Of a stretch of DNA of 64,000 nt, positions 1 to 8,703 are shown in pieces; positions within the stretch are counted from its first letter, which is position 1, and each line of letters begins with the position of its first letter. The notes beneath the pieces were generated by a model. It was not told the origin of the DNA. It worked only from the letters and a program-made list of their open reading frames with translations, and ran no database searches. Origin of the DNA: Microbacterium bovistercoris (lineage in GTDB: Bacteria; Actinomycetota; Actinomycetes; Actinomycetales; Microbacteriaceae); assembly GCF_003387575.1 (NCBI RefSeq), contig NZ_QUAB01000048.1, forward strand, positions 124,001 to 188,000, read 5' to 3'. Both the position numbers and the translations under genes were made by a program.

Positions 1-435
1 AACATCGCGCAGATGGTCAACGTGCTGCAGGCGATGCTGCTCACCGACGGCGAGCGGATGCTGAAGACCCCGACGTATCACGCGTTCGCGCTGTACACCG
101 ATCACCACGACGCGACGTCGGTTCCGGTGCGCGGCGTGCTGCCCGCGCACACCGACCTCACGCTCTCGCATCGCGACGGCGCCTACACGGCGAGTGCCGT
201 GAACTACGGCCTGGATCGTCAGGCCGAGATCGAGATCGTGCTGCCCGGCGCGATCGGCGAGCTGCTGCGCAGCGACATCCTCACCGCGGAGCAGGCCGAC
301 GCGCACAACACGTTCGAGGCGCCGGATGCCGTCGCGATCACCGGCTTCGACGCCGTGCGGATCGCAGGCGACCGGATGACGCTGACGCTGCCGCCGCGCA
401 GCATCGTGACGGTGCGGGGGCGCGTCGCGGAGTGA
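1..435 (+). CDS. Alpha-L-arabinofuranosidase (GH51), C-terminal fragment
   Basis: Open from base 1, so the gene begins outside the window. The visible 144 residues start NIAQMVNVLQAML, a segment typical of the end of the GH51 catalytic barrel. They continue into a beta-rich C-terminal domain with TPTYHAF and a final PPRSIVTV stretch. GH51 enzymes release terminal arabinofuranose from arabinan and arabinoxylan oligosaccharides, usually in the cytoplasm. The catalytic glutamates lie upstream of the fragment, so activity cannot be judged. The following convergent ROK kinase could act on released sugars, but that link is only positional. Confidence 0.8.
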   Translation, partial: NIAQMVNVLQAMLLTDGERMLKTPTYHAFALYTDHHDATSVPVRGVLPAHTDLTLSHRDGAYTASAVNYGLDRQAEIEIVLPGAIGELLRSDILTAEQADAHNTFEAPDAVAITGFDAVRIAGDRMTLTLPPRSIVTVRGRVAE

Positions 436-485
436 GCCGCGCGCTCAGCGACCGCGGTCGCCGTTCGTCACGCATACCCGGCGTC

Positions 486-549
486 AGAGCGGGGCGAGCT
501 GCGACCTGAGCGGAGAGACGGCGCGCAGAGCGGGACGAACTGCGCCGGG
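486..549. repeat. Two copies of intergenic repeat family B
   Basis: Two direct copies (486-513 and 527-549) of a motif with core GGACGAACTGCGACCTGA sit in the gap between convergent genes. The second copy diverges after CTGCG. The same core recurs near 5.5 kb, 35.1 kb and 42.0 kb. Function unknown. Confidence 0.6.
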
Positions 550-601
550 AGTGCCCGCGGGGCCCGCAGACGGATGACGCCCGCGGCGCCCGCGACGCCG
601 T

Positions 602-1504
602 CTACCGCAGCACGAACGCGGCGGCGCCGATGAGGGGGCCCTCGCCGGCGAGCCCGGAGCGCAGCACGCGGGTGCGGCGGGAGTAGGCGTGCACGGCGGA
701 TGCCGAGAGCGCATGCTGCACCAGGTCGACGTAGTCCACCGAGACGTGCGAGAAGCCGCCGCCGATCGCGACGACGTCGAGGTCGACCAGCGTCGCCGCG
801 TCGGCCAGAGCCTCGCCGACCGCCTTCGCCGATCGCTCGATCGCGGCGCGCGCGATGGCGTCGCCGGCAGCGGCGTCGCGGGCGAGGTCCTCGCCGGTGT
901 CGCCGGTCCATCCCTGCGTCCTGGCCCAGGCTGCGGATGCCGGACCAGAGGCGATCTCCTCGAGTGTGAGGCCGCCCTCGCGGCGCACCTGGCCGAGGTG
1001 ACCGGCGTTGCCGCTCGCACCTGGGGCGTATTCGCCGTTCAGCACGAAACCGCCGCCGACTCCCGTCGACACGACGATCGACAGCGAGGCCTTGGCACCC
1101 TGCGTGGCGCCGAGCCACGATTCGGCGAGCGCGAGCGCTCCGCCGTCGTGCCCCAGCACGGCGTGCACGCCGCGGCCGAGTGCGGCGGATGCCGCTGCGC
1201 TCACCGCGGTCACGACGTCGAAGCCGTGCGCGAGGGGCATGTTCACCGGGGAGATCACGCCGGCGGACCGGTCGACGGGTCCCGCGCTGCCGATGCCCGC
1301 GCCGATCAGGTCGTCGTCCGTGGGCAGGACGGCGAGCGCCTCGGCGACGGCCTCGCGGACCGCGGTGTCCAGCGCCGCGGCATCCGCGTCACGACCGGTG
1401 GGCCGGCGCACGCGGCTCGCCGCGATGAGCGAACCGTCCTCCCGGACGAGTGCGGCCTCGAGCTTGGTGCCGCCGATGTCGACGGCGAGCGCGGTGCGGG
1501 TCAC
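602..1504 (-). CDS. ROK-family sugar kinase
   Basis: A 300-residue ROK protein. The N-terminus carries the ATP-binding DIGGTKLEAALV motif, followed by GIGSAGPVD and VSTGVGGG (about residues 150-157). ROK kinases phosphorylate hexoses such as glucose, fructose or N-acetyl sugars. The usual zinc-site CGxxGCxE cluster is not evident: the equivalent stretch reads GNAGHLGQVRREGG, so this is a zinc-less subtype and the substrate is uncertain. The GTG at 1504 is chosen because it overlaps the pyrE stop (GTGA), implying translational coupling. A longer in-frame extension would overlap pyrE by 45 bases more and adds only low-complexity Arg/Pro sequence. Confidence 0.8.
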   Translation of the reverse strand: MTRTALAVDIGGTKLEAALVREDGSLIAASRVRRPTGRDADAAALDTAVREAVAEALAVLPTDDDLIGAGIGSAGPVDRSAGVISPVNMPLAHGFDVVTAVSAAASAALGRGVHAVLGHDGGALALAESWLGATQGAKASLSIVVSTGVGGGFVLNGEYAPGASGNAGHLGQVRREGGLTLEEIASGPASAAWARTQGWTGDTGEDLARDAAAGDAIARAAIERSAKAVGEALADAATLVDLDVVAIGGGFSHVSVDYVDLVQHALSASAVHAYSRRTRVLRSGLAGEGPLIGAAAFVLR

Positions 1505-2064
1505 TGCGGGTCCAGGCCCAGGTCGTCGAGGTCGTAGGCGGCGAGCCACTGCAGCCCTTCGGCCTCGATCGCTGCCTGCGCCCCGGTCTTGCGGTCGACG
1601 ATCACGGCGACCGCGACGACCTCGGCGCCCTCGCGGCGCAGCACCTCGACGGCCTTCAGCGCGGACTGGCCGGTGGTCGAGGTGTCCTCGAGCACGACGA
1701 CGCGCTTGCCCTTGACCTCCGCGCCCTCGATCTGGCGGCCGCGGCCGTGGTCCTTGGGCTCCTTGCGCACCACGAACGCGTCCAGAGGGCGCTCGGGCGA
1801 ATCCACCGAGGCGTGCATCACGGCGTTCGCGATCGGGTCGGCGCCGAGCGTCAGACCGCCGACGGCCACCACGTCGGTGTCCTTGATGAGATCGAGCATG
1901 ATCCGCCCGATCGCCGGAGCGGCGCGGTGGTCGAGCGTGAGCTTGCGCATGTCGACGTAATAGGTGGCCTTCTTGCCGCTGGAGAGCGTGAAGTCGCCGT
2001 GGAACACCGCCTCTCCCTTGATCAGATCGAGCAGGGTCTGGCGGTCTGCGGCGAGGTCGGTCAC
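1501..2064 (-). CDS. pyrE: Orotate phosphoribosyltransferase
   Basis: 187 residues with the type I PRTase signature VVVLEDTSTTGQSALKAVE at about 120-139 and FTLSSGKKATYYVDMR near the N-terminus, both diagnostic of PyrE. It transfers phosphoribose from PRPP to orotate, the fifth step of UMP synthesis. The start is GTG at 2064. A TAGACT hexamer (complement of 2072-2077) lies seven bases upstream with no Shine-Dalgarno between, which suggests a leaderless mRNA. It is the first gene of a two-gene unit with the ROK kinase. In many Microbacteriaceae pyrE is separate from the main pyr operon, as here. Confidence 0.93.
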   Translation of the reverse strand: MTDLAADRQTLLDLIKGEAVFHGDFTLSSGKKATYYVDMRKLTLDHRAAPAIGRIMLDLIKDTDVVAVGGLTLGADPIANAVMHASVDSPERPLDAFVVRKEPKDHGRGRQIEGAEVKGKRVVVLEDTSTTGQSALKAVEVLRREGAEVVAVAVIVDRKTGAQAAIEAEGLQWLAAYDLDDLGLDPQ

Positions 2065-2124
2065 GGCATCAAGTCTATTCAGGCGACGCCCCGCCGCCTA
2101 TCGTGGCATCCGAGGAGGTCCTCC

Positions 2125-2661
2125 ATGTTCTCTTACGATCCGTACGCCGCTCTCGCAGAGCTGCGCCCCGTCGCCCCGCTCGAACTGACCAGCCCGGACT
2201 TCGAGGCCGGCGGTCCGGTGCCCGTGTCGGCCTGGTCCGCCAGCCGAGGCGGTGAGGACCGGCATCCGACCCTGCGGTGGTCGCAGCCGCCGGCGGGCAC
2301 GAAGAGCATCGCGATCTCCTGCTTCGATCCGGATGCCCCGACCGGATCGGGCTTCTGGCACTGGGCCGTCGGCAACCTGCCCGCCGACCTGAGGTCGCTG
2401 GACGCGGGAGACGGGGATGCCGCATCCCTGCCGGCCGGCGCCGTCGTGCTGCCGAACGAGGCCAGACTGCAGCGCTACATCGGCGCCGCTCCCCCGCCCG
2501 GAACCGGTGTCCACCGCTATTTCTTCGTCGTGGATGCGCTCGACGTCGAGGCGATCGACCTGGACGGCGACGAGACGCCCGCCTACCTGGGCTTCAACCG
2601 GCACTTCCACTGCCTCGCCCGCGGTGTGCTGATCGGCACGGCCGACCCCGCCGAGCGCTGA
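2125..2661 (+). CDS. YbhB/YbcL-family (PEBP-like) protein
   Basis: 178 residues of the phosphatidylethanolamine-binding protein/Raf-kinase-inhibitor-like family. The recognisable pieces are the anion-pocket motif CFDPDAPTGSGFWHW (about residues 72-86), the HRYFFVVDALD strand, and a C-terminal arm ending in a GTAD motif. The cellular role of bacterial family members is not established. The ATG at 2125 is preceded by GAGGAGG at 2112-2118. It is divergent from pyrE with a 60-base gap, and a TATCGT -10-like hexamer lies near 2098. It stands alone and is followed by a small hairpin (about 2682-2697) that may end the transcript. Confidence 0.85.
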   Translation: MFSYDPYAALAELRPVAPLELTSPDFEAGGPVPVSAWSASRGGEDRHPTLRWSQPPAGTKSIAISCFDPDAPTGSGFWHWAVGNLPADLRSLDAGDGDAASLPAGAVVLPNEARLQRYIGAAPPPGTGVHRYFFVVDALDVEAIDLDGDETPAYLGFNRHFHCLARGVLIGTADPAER

Positions 2662-2728
2662 CGCGCAGGTCCGCACGCGCCACACCGGAGGCGGTGTTCG
2701 GCGTGCACTGGGAGGGCACTGGACTTTT

Positions 2729-2740
2729 CTTGACATCAAG
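2729..2740. promoter_or_regulatory. Palindromic operator before glcG-glcB
   Basis: The sequence CTTGA-CA-TCAAG is a perfect 5-2-5 palindrome 76 bases before the glcG start, in an A+T-rich stretch unlike its surroundings. It contains a TTGACA -35-like hexamer (2730-2735). A regulator bound here would cover the promoter. Small palindromes of this shape are typical of GntR-family sites, but the regulator is not identified. Confidence 0.5.
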
Positions 2741-2815
2741 ACATATACTTCCATCATGCGATACTCCAGTTTCGCTATGTGAATTCTTGACGGCCAAGGA
2801 AATGAGGAGACACCG

Positions 2816-3247
2816 ATGTCCACCCACCGTCAGACCGCCGCGATCACCTACGAGACGGCGGCACGAGCGATCGCCATCGCCATGGAGGTCGGCGCTGAGC
2901 ACGACGTGCGCGTCGTGGCCGCCGTGGCCGATCCGTCGATGACCCTGATCGCCTACGGAATGGCCGACGAGGCCACCCCGCACAGCGCCGAGACGAGCCG
3001 TCGCAAGGCCGCGACCGCGGCATCCGTACGGCGCCGCACCGCGCAGATCCCGGATGCCCTCGCAACCACCCTGCCGCTCGGAACGGGCGGCGCACTGACC
3101 ACGATCGACGGAGGCGTGCCGATCGTCTTCGACGACCAGCACGTCGGCGGCCTCGGCATCGCCGGCGGCCCGCCCGCGGTGGATGCCGCGATCGCCATCG
3201 AGACCCTCACGCGCCTCGGCGCACGTACAGAAGGAATGGAAATATGA
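2816..3247 (+). CDS. glcG: GlcG/HbpS-family heme-binding-like protein
   Basis: 143 residues matching the GlcG (DUF336) family: an N-terminal helix, [29 protein letters not shown], then the conserved [17 protein letters not shown] segment near residues 102-118. GlcG is carried in glycolate/glyoxylate operons such as glc of E. coli. Its role is unclear, and the related HbpS binds heme. GAGGAG at 2804-2809 supports the ATG. The stop overlaps the start of malate synthase G (ATGA), so the two are translationally coupled. This ties the gene to glyoxylate use, the end product of the purine pathway farther along the window. Confidence 0.85.
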   Translation: MSTHRQTAAITYETAARAIAIAMEVGAEHDVRVVAAVADPSMTLIAYGMADEATPHSAETSRRKAATAASVRRRTAQIPDALATTLPLGTGGALTTIDGGVPIVFDDQHVGGLGIAGGPPAVDAAIAIETLTRLGARTEGMEI

Positions 3248-5421
3248 CCTCGCATCTCACCCGCGCAGACCTCTCGGTCGCCGCGCCGATCGTCGAGTTC
3301 GCTGAGGCGTCGCTCGCCGAGTCCGGTCGCGACGTCGACGCGTTCTGGGCCGGAGCGAGTGCGATCGTGCACGACCTCGTCCCCCGCAACGCCGCCCTGC
3401 TCGCCAAGCGCGCCGAGCTGCAGGAGCGCATCGACGCGTTCCACAAGGCGAATCCGGGCGTTCCCGACAAGGACGCCTATCGCGCACTGCTGAACGAGAT
3501 CGGCTATCTGGTGCCGGTCCCCTCAGACGTCACGGTCACCACCGAGGACGTCGACCCCGAGATCGCCACGATGGCAGGTCCCCAGCTGGTCGTGCCGCTG
3601 CTGAACGCCCGGTTCGCCATCAACGCCGCGAACGCCCGCTGGGGTTCGCTCTACGACGCCCTGTACGGCACCGACGCCATCGACCAGACCGGTGAGCTGG
3701 CCCCGGGCAAGGAGTTCAATTTCACCCGCGCCGCCGCCGTCGTCGCGCGCGGACGGCAGTTCCTCGACGAGATCGCCCCGCTCACCGAGGGATCGCACAC
3801 GGATGCCACGGGCTACCGCGTCGACGCGGACGGCCTGGTCGTGCAGACCGAGGGCGGCGACCGCCGCCTCGCCACCCCTGCCGTGTTCGTCGGTTTCACC
3901 GGCGAAGCGGATGCCCCCACCGGCATCCTGCTGGTGCACAACGGCCTGCACGCTGAGATCGTCATCGACCGCGCGGGCCGCATCGGCACGACGGATGCCG
4001 CCGGCGTGCAGGACATCATCCTGGAGTCCGCCATCACCACGATCCTCGACCTCGAGGACTCCGTCGCCGCCGTCGACGGCGACGACAAGGCGCTCGGCTA
4101 CCGCAACTGGCGCGGGTTCATGGACGGCACCCTCACCGAGAGCGTCACCAAGGGCGGTCGCACCTTCACCCGTGCGCTGAACCCCGACCGTGTCTACCGC
4201 ACCGCCGACGGCGGCGAGGTGATCCTGCCCGGCCGCGCCGTGCTGTTCATCCGCAACGTCGGCCACCTGATGCGCACCCCTGCCGTGCTGGACCGCAACG
4301 GCGACGAGGTCTTCGAGGGCATCGTCGACGCGATCATGACCGCGCTGGGCTCGCTGCCCGAGCTGGAGGGCCCGAACAAGGGCGCCAACTCGCGCACCGG
4401 CTCGATGTACATCGTGAAGCCGAAGATGCACGGCCCGGAGGAGGTCGCGTTCGCGGCCGATCTGTTCGGCCGCGTCGAGGAGCTGCTCGGCCTGCCCGCA
4501 CGCACCATGAAGGTCGGCATCATGGACGAGGAGCGCCGCACCTCGGCGAACCTCGCCGCCTCGATCGCCGCGGCGTCCGACCGCGTCGTGTTCATCAACA
4601 CCGGCTTCCTGGACCGCACCGGCGACGAGATCCACACCTCGCTGCACGCCGGTCCGTTCCTGCCGAAGGCGCAGATCAAGCAGCAGCCGTTCATGAAGGC
4701 CTACGAGGACCGCAACGTGGCCATCGGCCTGGCATCCGGTCTCGACGGCCGCGCGCAGATCGGCAAGGGCATGTGGGCCGAGCCCGACCTCATGCACGAC
4801 ATGCTCGAGAAGAAGATCGCGCACCCACAGTCCGGTGCTTCGACCGCATGGGTACCGTCGCCGACGGCCGGCACGCTGCACGCGCTGCACTACCACCAGG
4901 TGAACCCGTTCGCCGTGCGCGCGACCCTGCCGCCGGTCGGCGAGGAGGCGCTCGACGCACTGCTGGTGCCGCCGCTCGCGGCTGAGGGCGACCTGACGGA
5001 CGAGGTCGTCGCCACCGAGATCGACAACAACGTGCAGTCGATCCTCGGCTACGTCGTGCGCTGGATCGACCAGGGCATCGGCGTCTCCAAGGTGCCGGAC
5101 ATCCACGACGTCGGGCTGATGGAGGACCGCGCCACGCTGCGCATCTCCAGCCAACTGCTGGCCAACTGGCTGACCCACGGCGTGATCACCGAGGAGCAGA
5201 TCGACGACAGCCTGCGCCGCCTCGCGGTCGTGGTCGACGCGCAGAACGCCGGCGACCCGAACTACGAGAAGCTCGCGTTCGCCGACGGTGAGAAGCCGGG
5301 CATCGCGTACACCGCGGCCCGCCGCCTGATCGTCGAGGGCGCCGCGCAGCCCAGCGGCTACACCGAGCCGCTGCTGCACGGCCTGCGCCGCGAGAAGAAG
5401 GCCGAGATCGCCGCGCGCTGA
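3244..5421 (+). CDS. glcB: Malate synthase G
   Basis: 725 residues, full length for the monomeric G isoform (about 720-730). Condenses glyoxylate with acetyl-CoA to malate. Seen in the protein: [14 protein letters not shown] of the TIM-barrel core, [22 protein letters not shown], and [15 protein letters not shown], which is characteristic of the G isoform's active-site region. No isocitrate lyase is nearby, so the glyoxylate probably comes from glycolate or purine breakdown rather than a local glyoxylate shunt. It is coupled to glcG by a four-base overlap. It should act with the malic enzyme (54.8-56.2 kb) and pyruvate dehydrogenase E1 (57.3-60.0 kb). Confidence 0.96.
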   Translation: MTSHLTRADLSVAAPIVEFAEASLAESGRDVDAFWAGASAIVHDLVPRNAALLAKRAELQERIDAFHKANPGVPDKDAYRALLNEIGYLVPVPSDVTVTTEDVDPEIATMAGPQLVVPLLNARFAINAANARWGSLYDALYGTDAIDQTGELAPGKEFNFTRAAAVVARGRQFLDEIAPLTEGSHTDATGYRVDADGLVVQTEGGDRRLATPAVFVGFTGEADAPTGILLVHNGLHAEIVIDRAGRIGTTDAAGVQDIILESAITTILDLEDSVAAVDGDDKALGYRNWRGFMDGTLTESVTKGGRTFTRALNPDRVYRTADGGEVILPGRAVLFIRNVGHLMRTPAVLDRNGDEVFEGIVDAIMTALGSLPELEGPNKGANSRTGSMYIVKPKMHGPEEVAFAADLFGRVEELLGLPARTMKVGIMDEERRTSANLAASIAAASDRVVFINTGFLDRTGDEIHTSLHAGPFLPKAQIKQQPFMKAYEDRNVAIGLASGLDGRAQIGKGMWAEPDLMHDMLEKKIAHPQSGASTAWVPSPTAGTLHALHYHQVNPFAVRATLPPVGEEALDALLVPPLAAEGDLTDEVVATEIDNNVQSILGYVVRWIDQGIGVSKVPDIHDVGLMEDRATLRISSQLLANWLTHGVITEEQIDDSLRRLAVVVDAQNAGDPNYEKLAFADGEKPGIAYTAARRLIVEGAAQPSGYTEPLLHGLRREKKAEIAAR

Positions 5422-5435
5422 GCGACGTGAACGAC

Positions 5436-5469
5436 GGAGGGGCGGATGCTGCACAGCATCCGCCCCTCC
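5436..5469 (+). terminator. Terminator after glcB
   Basis: A near-perfect hairpin 14 bases after the glcB stop: stem GGAGGGGCGGATGCTG (5436-5451) pairs with 5454-5469. There is no T-run, as is common in actinobacteria. The stem carries the recurrent GGATGC/GCATCC pair. Confidence 0.75.
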
Positions 5470-5505
5470 TGCATCTCTGCGCGCTGGCGCCACCACCCTC
5501 CATCC

Positions 5506-5641
5506 GGGTCGCGATTCGTCCCGGTGTCCCTGCTCCACCGACGTTCGGGTCGCACTTCGTCCCGCTCTCGTACCGTCATTCCGAGACGAACTGCGACTCG
5601 AATGATGCGGGACACCGCGAAACGAGCCGAAGTGCGACCTG
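5506..5641. repeat. Four-copy inverted cluster of repeat family B
   Basis: Two copies on the minus strand (5506-5523, 5545-5567) are followed by two on the plus strand (5583-5602, 5622-5641), all degenerate versions of GGACGAACTGCGACCTGA. The mirror arrangement could fold into a long imperfect hairpin. It fills most of the gap between glcB and xthA, which holds no other gene. Confidence 0.6.
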
Positions 5642-5695
5642 TAGGCGAGCGGCGGTCGACGATCCGTGTCCGCCCCCGCCCGTAGGCTTGACCTT

Positions 5696-6541
5696 ATGCG
5701 TCTGGCCACCTGGAACATCAACTCGATCCGCACGCGCGTGAGCCGCGCCGTCGACTTCGTGGTGCGCGAAGACATCGATGTGCTCGCGCTCCAGGAGATC
5801 AAGTGCAAGCCCGAGCAGTTCCCGTACGGGCCGTTCGAGGACGCCGGCTACCACGTCGAGGCGCACGGCCTGAACCAGTGGAACGGCGTCGCGATCATCA
5901 GCCGCGAGCCGATCACCGACGTCGAGACGCACTTCGCCGGGATGCCCGGCTTCGCGAAGGGCCACGAGGGGCCGGATGCTCCGCTCGAGGCCCGCGCCCT
6001 CGGTGCGACCGTCGGCGGCGTGCGGGTGTGGAGCCTGTACGTGCCCAACGGCCGCGCGCTCGGCGACCCGCACCTGGCCTACAAGCTGCACTGGCTGGAC
6101 GCGCTGCGCGAGGCGACCGCCGCCGACATCGCGGCGAACCCCGACCGCCCCCTCGCCCTGGTCGGCGACTTCAACATCATCCCGTTCGATGCGGACAACG
6201 GCGACCCCGACATCGTCGTCGGCCGCTCCACGCACGTCTCGCCGGAGGAGCGCGCCGCGTTCTTCGCGCTCGAGTCGGCCGGCGTCACCGATGTCGTGCG
6301 CCCGCTCATCCCCGAGGGCTTCACCTACTGGGACTACCAGCGCCTGAAGTTCCCGCGCAACGAGGGCATCCGCATCGACTTCGTCCTCGGTTCCAAGCCG
6401 TTCGCCGATGCCGTGACCGGTGCGACCATCCACCGCAACGAGCGCAAGGGCGAGCAGCCCAGCGATCACGTTCCGGTGGTCGTCGACCTCGACCTCGGCG
6501 GCGCAGAGGACGACGACGACCTGCCGATGATCTTCGCCTGA
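5696..6541 (+). CDS. xthA: Exodeoxyribonuclease III
   Basis: 281 residues of the ExoIII/AP-endonuclease family, which repairs abasic sites and digests duplex DNA 3'-5'. Conserved pieces: LATWNINSIRTR (Asn at the metal site), LQEIKC with the metal-binding Glu, SLYVPNGR, LVGDFNIIP and a terminal SDHVPVVVDL with the catalytic Asp-His pair. The ATG at 5696 is chosen over an upstream in-frame start because homology begins here. A TAGGCT hexamer lies seven bases before it, so the mRNA may be leaderless. Monocistronic, or co-transcribed with the HAD gene 40 bases downstream. Confidence 0.93.
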   Translation: MRLATWNINSIRTRVSRAVDFVVREDIDVLALQEIKCKPEQFPYGPFEDAGYHVEAHGLNQWNGVAIISREPITDVETHFAGMPGFAKGHEGPDAPLEARALGATVGGVRVWSLYVPNGRALGDPHLAYKLHWLDALREATAADIAANPDRPLALVGDFNIIPFDADNGDPDIVVGRSTHVSPEERAAFFALESAGVTDVVRPLIPEGFTYWDYQRLKFPRNEGIRIDFVLGSKPFADAVTGATIHRNERKGEQPSDHVPVVVDLDLGGAEDDDDLPMIFA

Positions 6542-6574
6542 CCCTTCGTCAGGCTCAGCCCTTCGACAGACCCA
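6542..6574. repeat. Short dispersed repeat (TTCGTCAGGCTCAG type)
   Basis: The linker between xthA and the HAD gene holds two imperfect tandem copies of a CCCTTCG(T/A)CAG motif. It resembles the arms of repeat family A seen in the 19, 47, 50 and 57 kb gaps. No function is visible. Confidence 0.4.
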
Positions 6575-6581
6575 GGGACCG

Positions 6582-7391
6582 ATGTTCAGACTGATCGCGA
6601 CCGACCTCGACGGCACGCTGCTGAACGAGCAGAGCACCGTCTCCGCACGCACGCGGGCCGCCCTGGATGCCGCTCGAGCCGCCGGCATCCGCACGGTGCC
6701 GGTGACCGCACGCCAGCCGATCGGCCTGCGGATGATCGCGTCAGGCGCCGGCTTCGACGACTGGGCGCTGTGCGGCAACGGCGCCTACGGCGTGCACCTG
6801 ACCACCGGCGAGCACCTGTTCGCCGAGGAGATCCCGGCGCCGGTGCAGCAGCAGCTGGCCGAGGCGCTCGGAGCGGTCATCCCCGACCTCGTCTACGCGA
6901 GCGTGCGCGACGCCGGCGAGGCCTTCGTCGCGCAGCACGGCTATGCCGAGCTCGCCGACCTCAGCGATCACAAGCGCGACCCCGCGACGATGGGCGGCGT
7001 GCCGCTCGAGTCCGTGCTCGGCGAGCCGAGCCTGAAGCTCGTGATCCGGCATCCGTCTGTGCCGATCCCGGAGATCTTCGCCGCCCTGCAGGCCCTCGGG
7101 CTGACCGGGTTCGAGGCGACGCTGTCGGGAGCGCCGTTCGTCGAGGTGATGGCCGAGGGCGTCACCAAGGCGACCGGCGTCGCGCAGTTGTGCACGCACC
7201 TGGGCATCGACCGCTCGGAGGTGATCGCCTTCGGCGACGCCCTGAACGACCTCGAGCTGCTGCGCTGGGCCGGCCGCGGCGTCGCGATGGCGAACGCCGA
7301 GCCGGCCGTGCGCGATGCCGCCGACGAGCACGCGCCGTCGAATGTCGACGACGGCGTCGCCGTCGTGATCGAGCGGATGCTGGCGGGCTGA
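6582..7391 (+). CDS. HAD-superfamily hydrolase, Cof subfamily
   Basis: 269 residues with the HAD motifs in order: DLDGTLL (nucleophile and acid Asp, residues 8-14), a Ser/Thr motif around VTARQP, a Lys in EGVTKATGV and GDALNDLEL (motif IV) near residue 222. The Cof-type C2 cap lies between them. These enzymes dephosphorylate sugar phosphates, nucleotides or cofactors; the substrate cannot be read from sequence. It starts 40 bases after xthA and probably shares its transcript. Confidence 0.9.
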   Translation: MFRLIATDLDGTLLNEQSTVSARTRAALDAARAAGIRTVPVTARQPIGLRMIASGAGFDDWALCGNGAYGVHLTTGEHLFAEEIPAPVQQQLAEALGAVIPDLVYASVRDAGEAFVAQHGYAELADLSDHKRDPATMGGVPLESVLGEPSLKLVIRHPSVPIPEIFAALQALGLTGFEATLSGAPFVEVMAEGVTKATGVAQLCTHLGIDRSEVIAFGDALNDLELLRWAGRGVAMANAEPAVRDAADEHAPSNVDDGVAVVIERMLAG

Positions 7392-7392
7392 G

Positions 7393-8016
7393 CTACTCCC
7401 CCATCGTGCCCGTGCGCACCTCACCCGAATCCGGTGCGTAGCGCAGCAGCAGCACCCCGCCGTCACCGGATTCGGCGCTCAGCAGCTGCATGTTCCCGGG
7501 CGCCGCACCGTCGGGGAACACCTTCTTGCCCTGCCCGAGCACGACCGGGTACACCCACAGCTGCAGCTCGTCGTAGAGCTTCTCGGCGAGCAGGGTCTGC
7601 ACGAAATCGATGCTGCCGATCACGTGCACGTCCCGGTGCTTCTCGCGCATCGCGGCGATCTCGGCCCGCAGGTCGTCACCGACCCTCGTCGACCCCTGCC
7701 AGTCCAGCTCGATCCCGGCATCCCGCGAGGCGACGTACTTGGGCACCCGGTCGAACAGCTGCCCGATGTACCCCTCCGGGCCCGTGGTGTGCTGCGGCCA
7801 GTACCCGGCGAAGATGTCGTAGGTGCGCCTGCCGAGCAGCAGCGCGTCGAGGGTCTCGAACCCCTTGTCGACGCTGCGCCCGACGGCCTCGCTCGGCAGC
7901 GGCGCCTGCCAGCCGCCGAAGACGAAGCCGTCGGAGGGATCCTCCTCGGGTCCGCCCGGCGCCTGGGCGACGCCGTCGAGCGTGGTGAACAGGTCGATGA
8001 TGATGCGTCCGGTCAT
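7393..8016 (-). CDS. Dihydrofolate reductase-like (RibD C-terminal fold) protein
   Basis: 207 residues of the RibD_C/YyaP-type reductase fold. Begins RIIIDLFTTLDGVAQAPGG, contains LLLGRRTYDIFAGYW, and ends in the typical WVYPVVLGQGKKVFPDG segment. Proteins of this type are NADPH-binding reductases of unknown substrate, distinct from classical FolA. The ATG overlaps the stop of the HxlR gene (ATGA), so it is the third gene of a VOC-HxlR-reductase operon. Convergent with the HAD gene, with only one base between stops. Confidence 0.85.
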   Translation of the reverse strand: MTGRIIIDLFTTLDGVAQAPGGPEEDPSDGFVFGGWQAPLPSEAVGRSVDKGFETLDALLLGRRTYDIFAGYWPQHTTGPEGYIGQLFDRVPKYVASRDAGIELDWQGSTRVGDDLRAEIAAMREKHRDVHVIGSIDFVQTLLAEKLYDELQLWVYPVVLGQGKKVFPDGAAPGNMQLLSAESGDGGVLLLRYAPDSGEVRTGTMGE

Positions 8017-8702
8017 GAGAGAACTCCCATCGGTATCGGTGCGATGTGGAAGGCGGATGCGAACAGCTCCAGCATCCGCTCGTCGCCGCGCACCATGGCG
8101 ACGAGGTCCTGGGCGACCGCCTCGGCGGCGGTCACCTCCCCCGCGATGAGTCGGCGGATGCCCGGTCCTGCGACGATCACCGCATCCGCCTCGCCGTCGG
8201 GGAGCCGGCCGCCGACAGGCGGGGCCGGCGGCGCGAGCTGGGCCACGATGAGCTCGCCCCCGGAGACCTGCGCGCGCAGCGCGACGTCTCCGACGTGCAG
8301 CTCGACGTCGAGGTCGTCCGCCCCGTCCTGGAACGACGTCCGCAACGCCATGGTGAGCGAGTCGGCGGTGACCACGTCACCCTCGTCCGGATCGCCCATC
8401 GCCTGGAACCCCCATCGGCCGAGGGCGAGCATGATCGGCTCGAGCGCCTTTCCGTACGGCGTCAGCTCGTAGACCAGCCCGCAGTTCAGCAACGGCACGC
8501 GCCGCACCACCCCACCCTCCTGCAGCTCCTTCAGCCGGGTGGACAGGATGTTGGTGGGGATGCGCGGCAATCCCTGCTTCAAGTCGGTGTAGCGCCGAGG
8601 GCCGACGAGCAGATCGCGGATGATGAGCATCGCCCACCGCTCCCCCACCAGCTCGACGGCCGTCGTGACTCCGCAGTACTGGCCGTAGCTGCGCGCCGCC
8701 AT
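8013..8702 (-). CDS. HxlR-family regulator with C-terminal extension
   Basis: 229 residues. The first about 110 form an HxlR winged helix: YCGVTTAVELVGERWAMLII, TDLKQGLPRIPTNILSTRL, VYELTPYGKALEPIMLAL. The remaining about 110 residues resemble an SCP2-like ligand-binding fold (my inference), making it twice the length of a plain HxlR protein. HxlR factors sense reactive electrophiles or redox state. The ATG at 8702 is one base after the VOC gene stop. Longer in-frame extensions read antisense-like low-complexity sequence and are rejected. The likely target is its own operon (sites at 9176-9213). Confidence 0.85.
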   Translation of the reverse strand: MAARSYGQYCGVTTAVELVGERWAMLIIRDLLVGPRRYTDLKQGLPRIPTNILSTRLKELQEGGVVRRVPLLNCGLVYELTPYGKALEPIMLALGRWGFQAMGDPDEGDVVTADSLTMALRTSFQDGADDLDVELHVGDVALRAQVSGGELIVAQLAPPAPPVGGRLPDGEADAVIVAGPGIRRLIAGEVTAAEAVAQDLVAMVRGDERMLELFASAFHIAPIPMGVLS

Positions 8703-8703
8703 C

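Noticed and set aside
2744..2749. TATACT near the glcG promoter as a -10 for TTGACA at 2730.
   Set aside because: Only eight bases separate the hexamers, far from the 16-18 needed; the real -10 is not clear.
3523..5808. A 761-codon open frame antisense to malate synthase G.
   Set aside because: High-GC shadow frame with Arg/Gly/Val-rich low-complexity protein. The plus-strand frame has clear homology and normal third-position composition. The same applies to other long antisense frames, for example over gcl and aceE.
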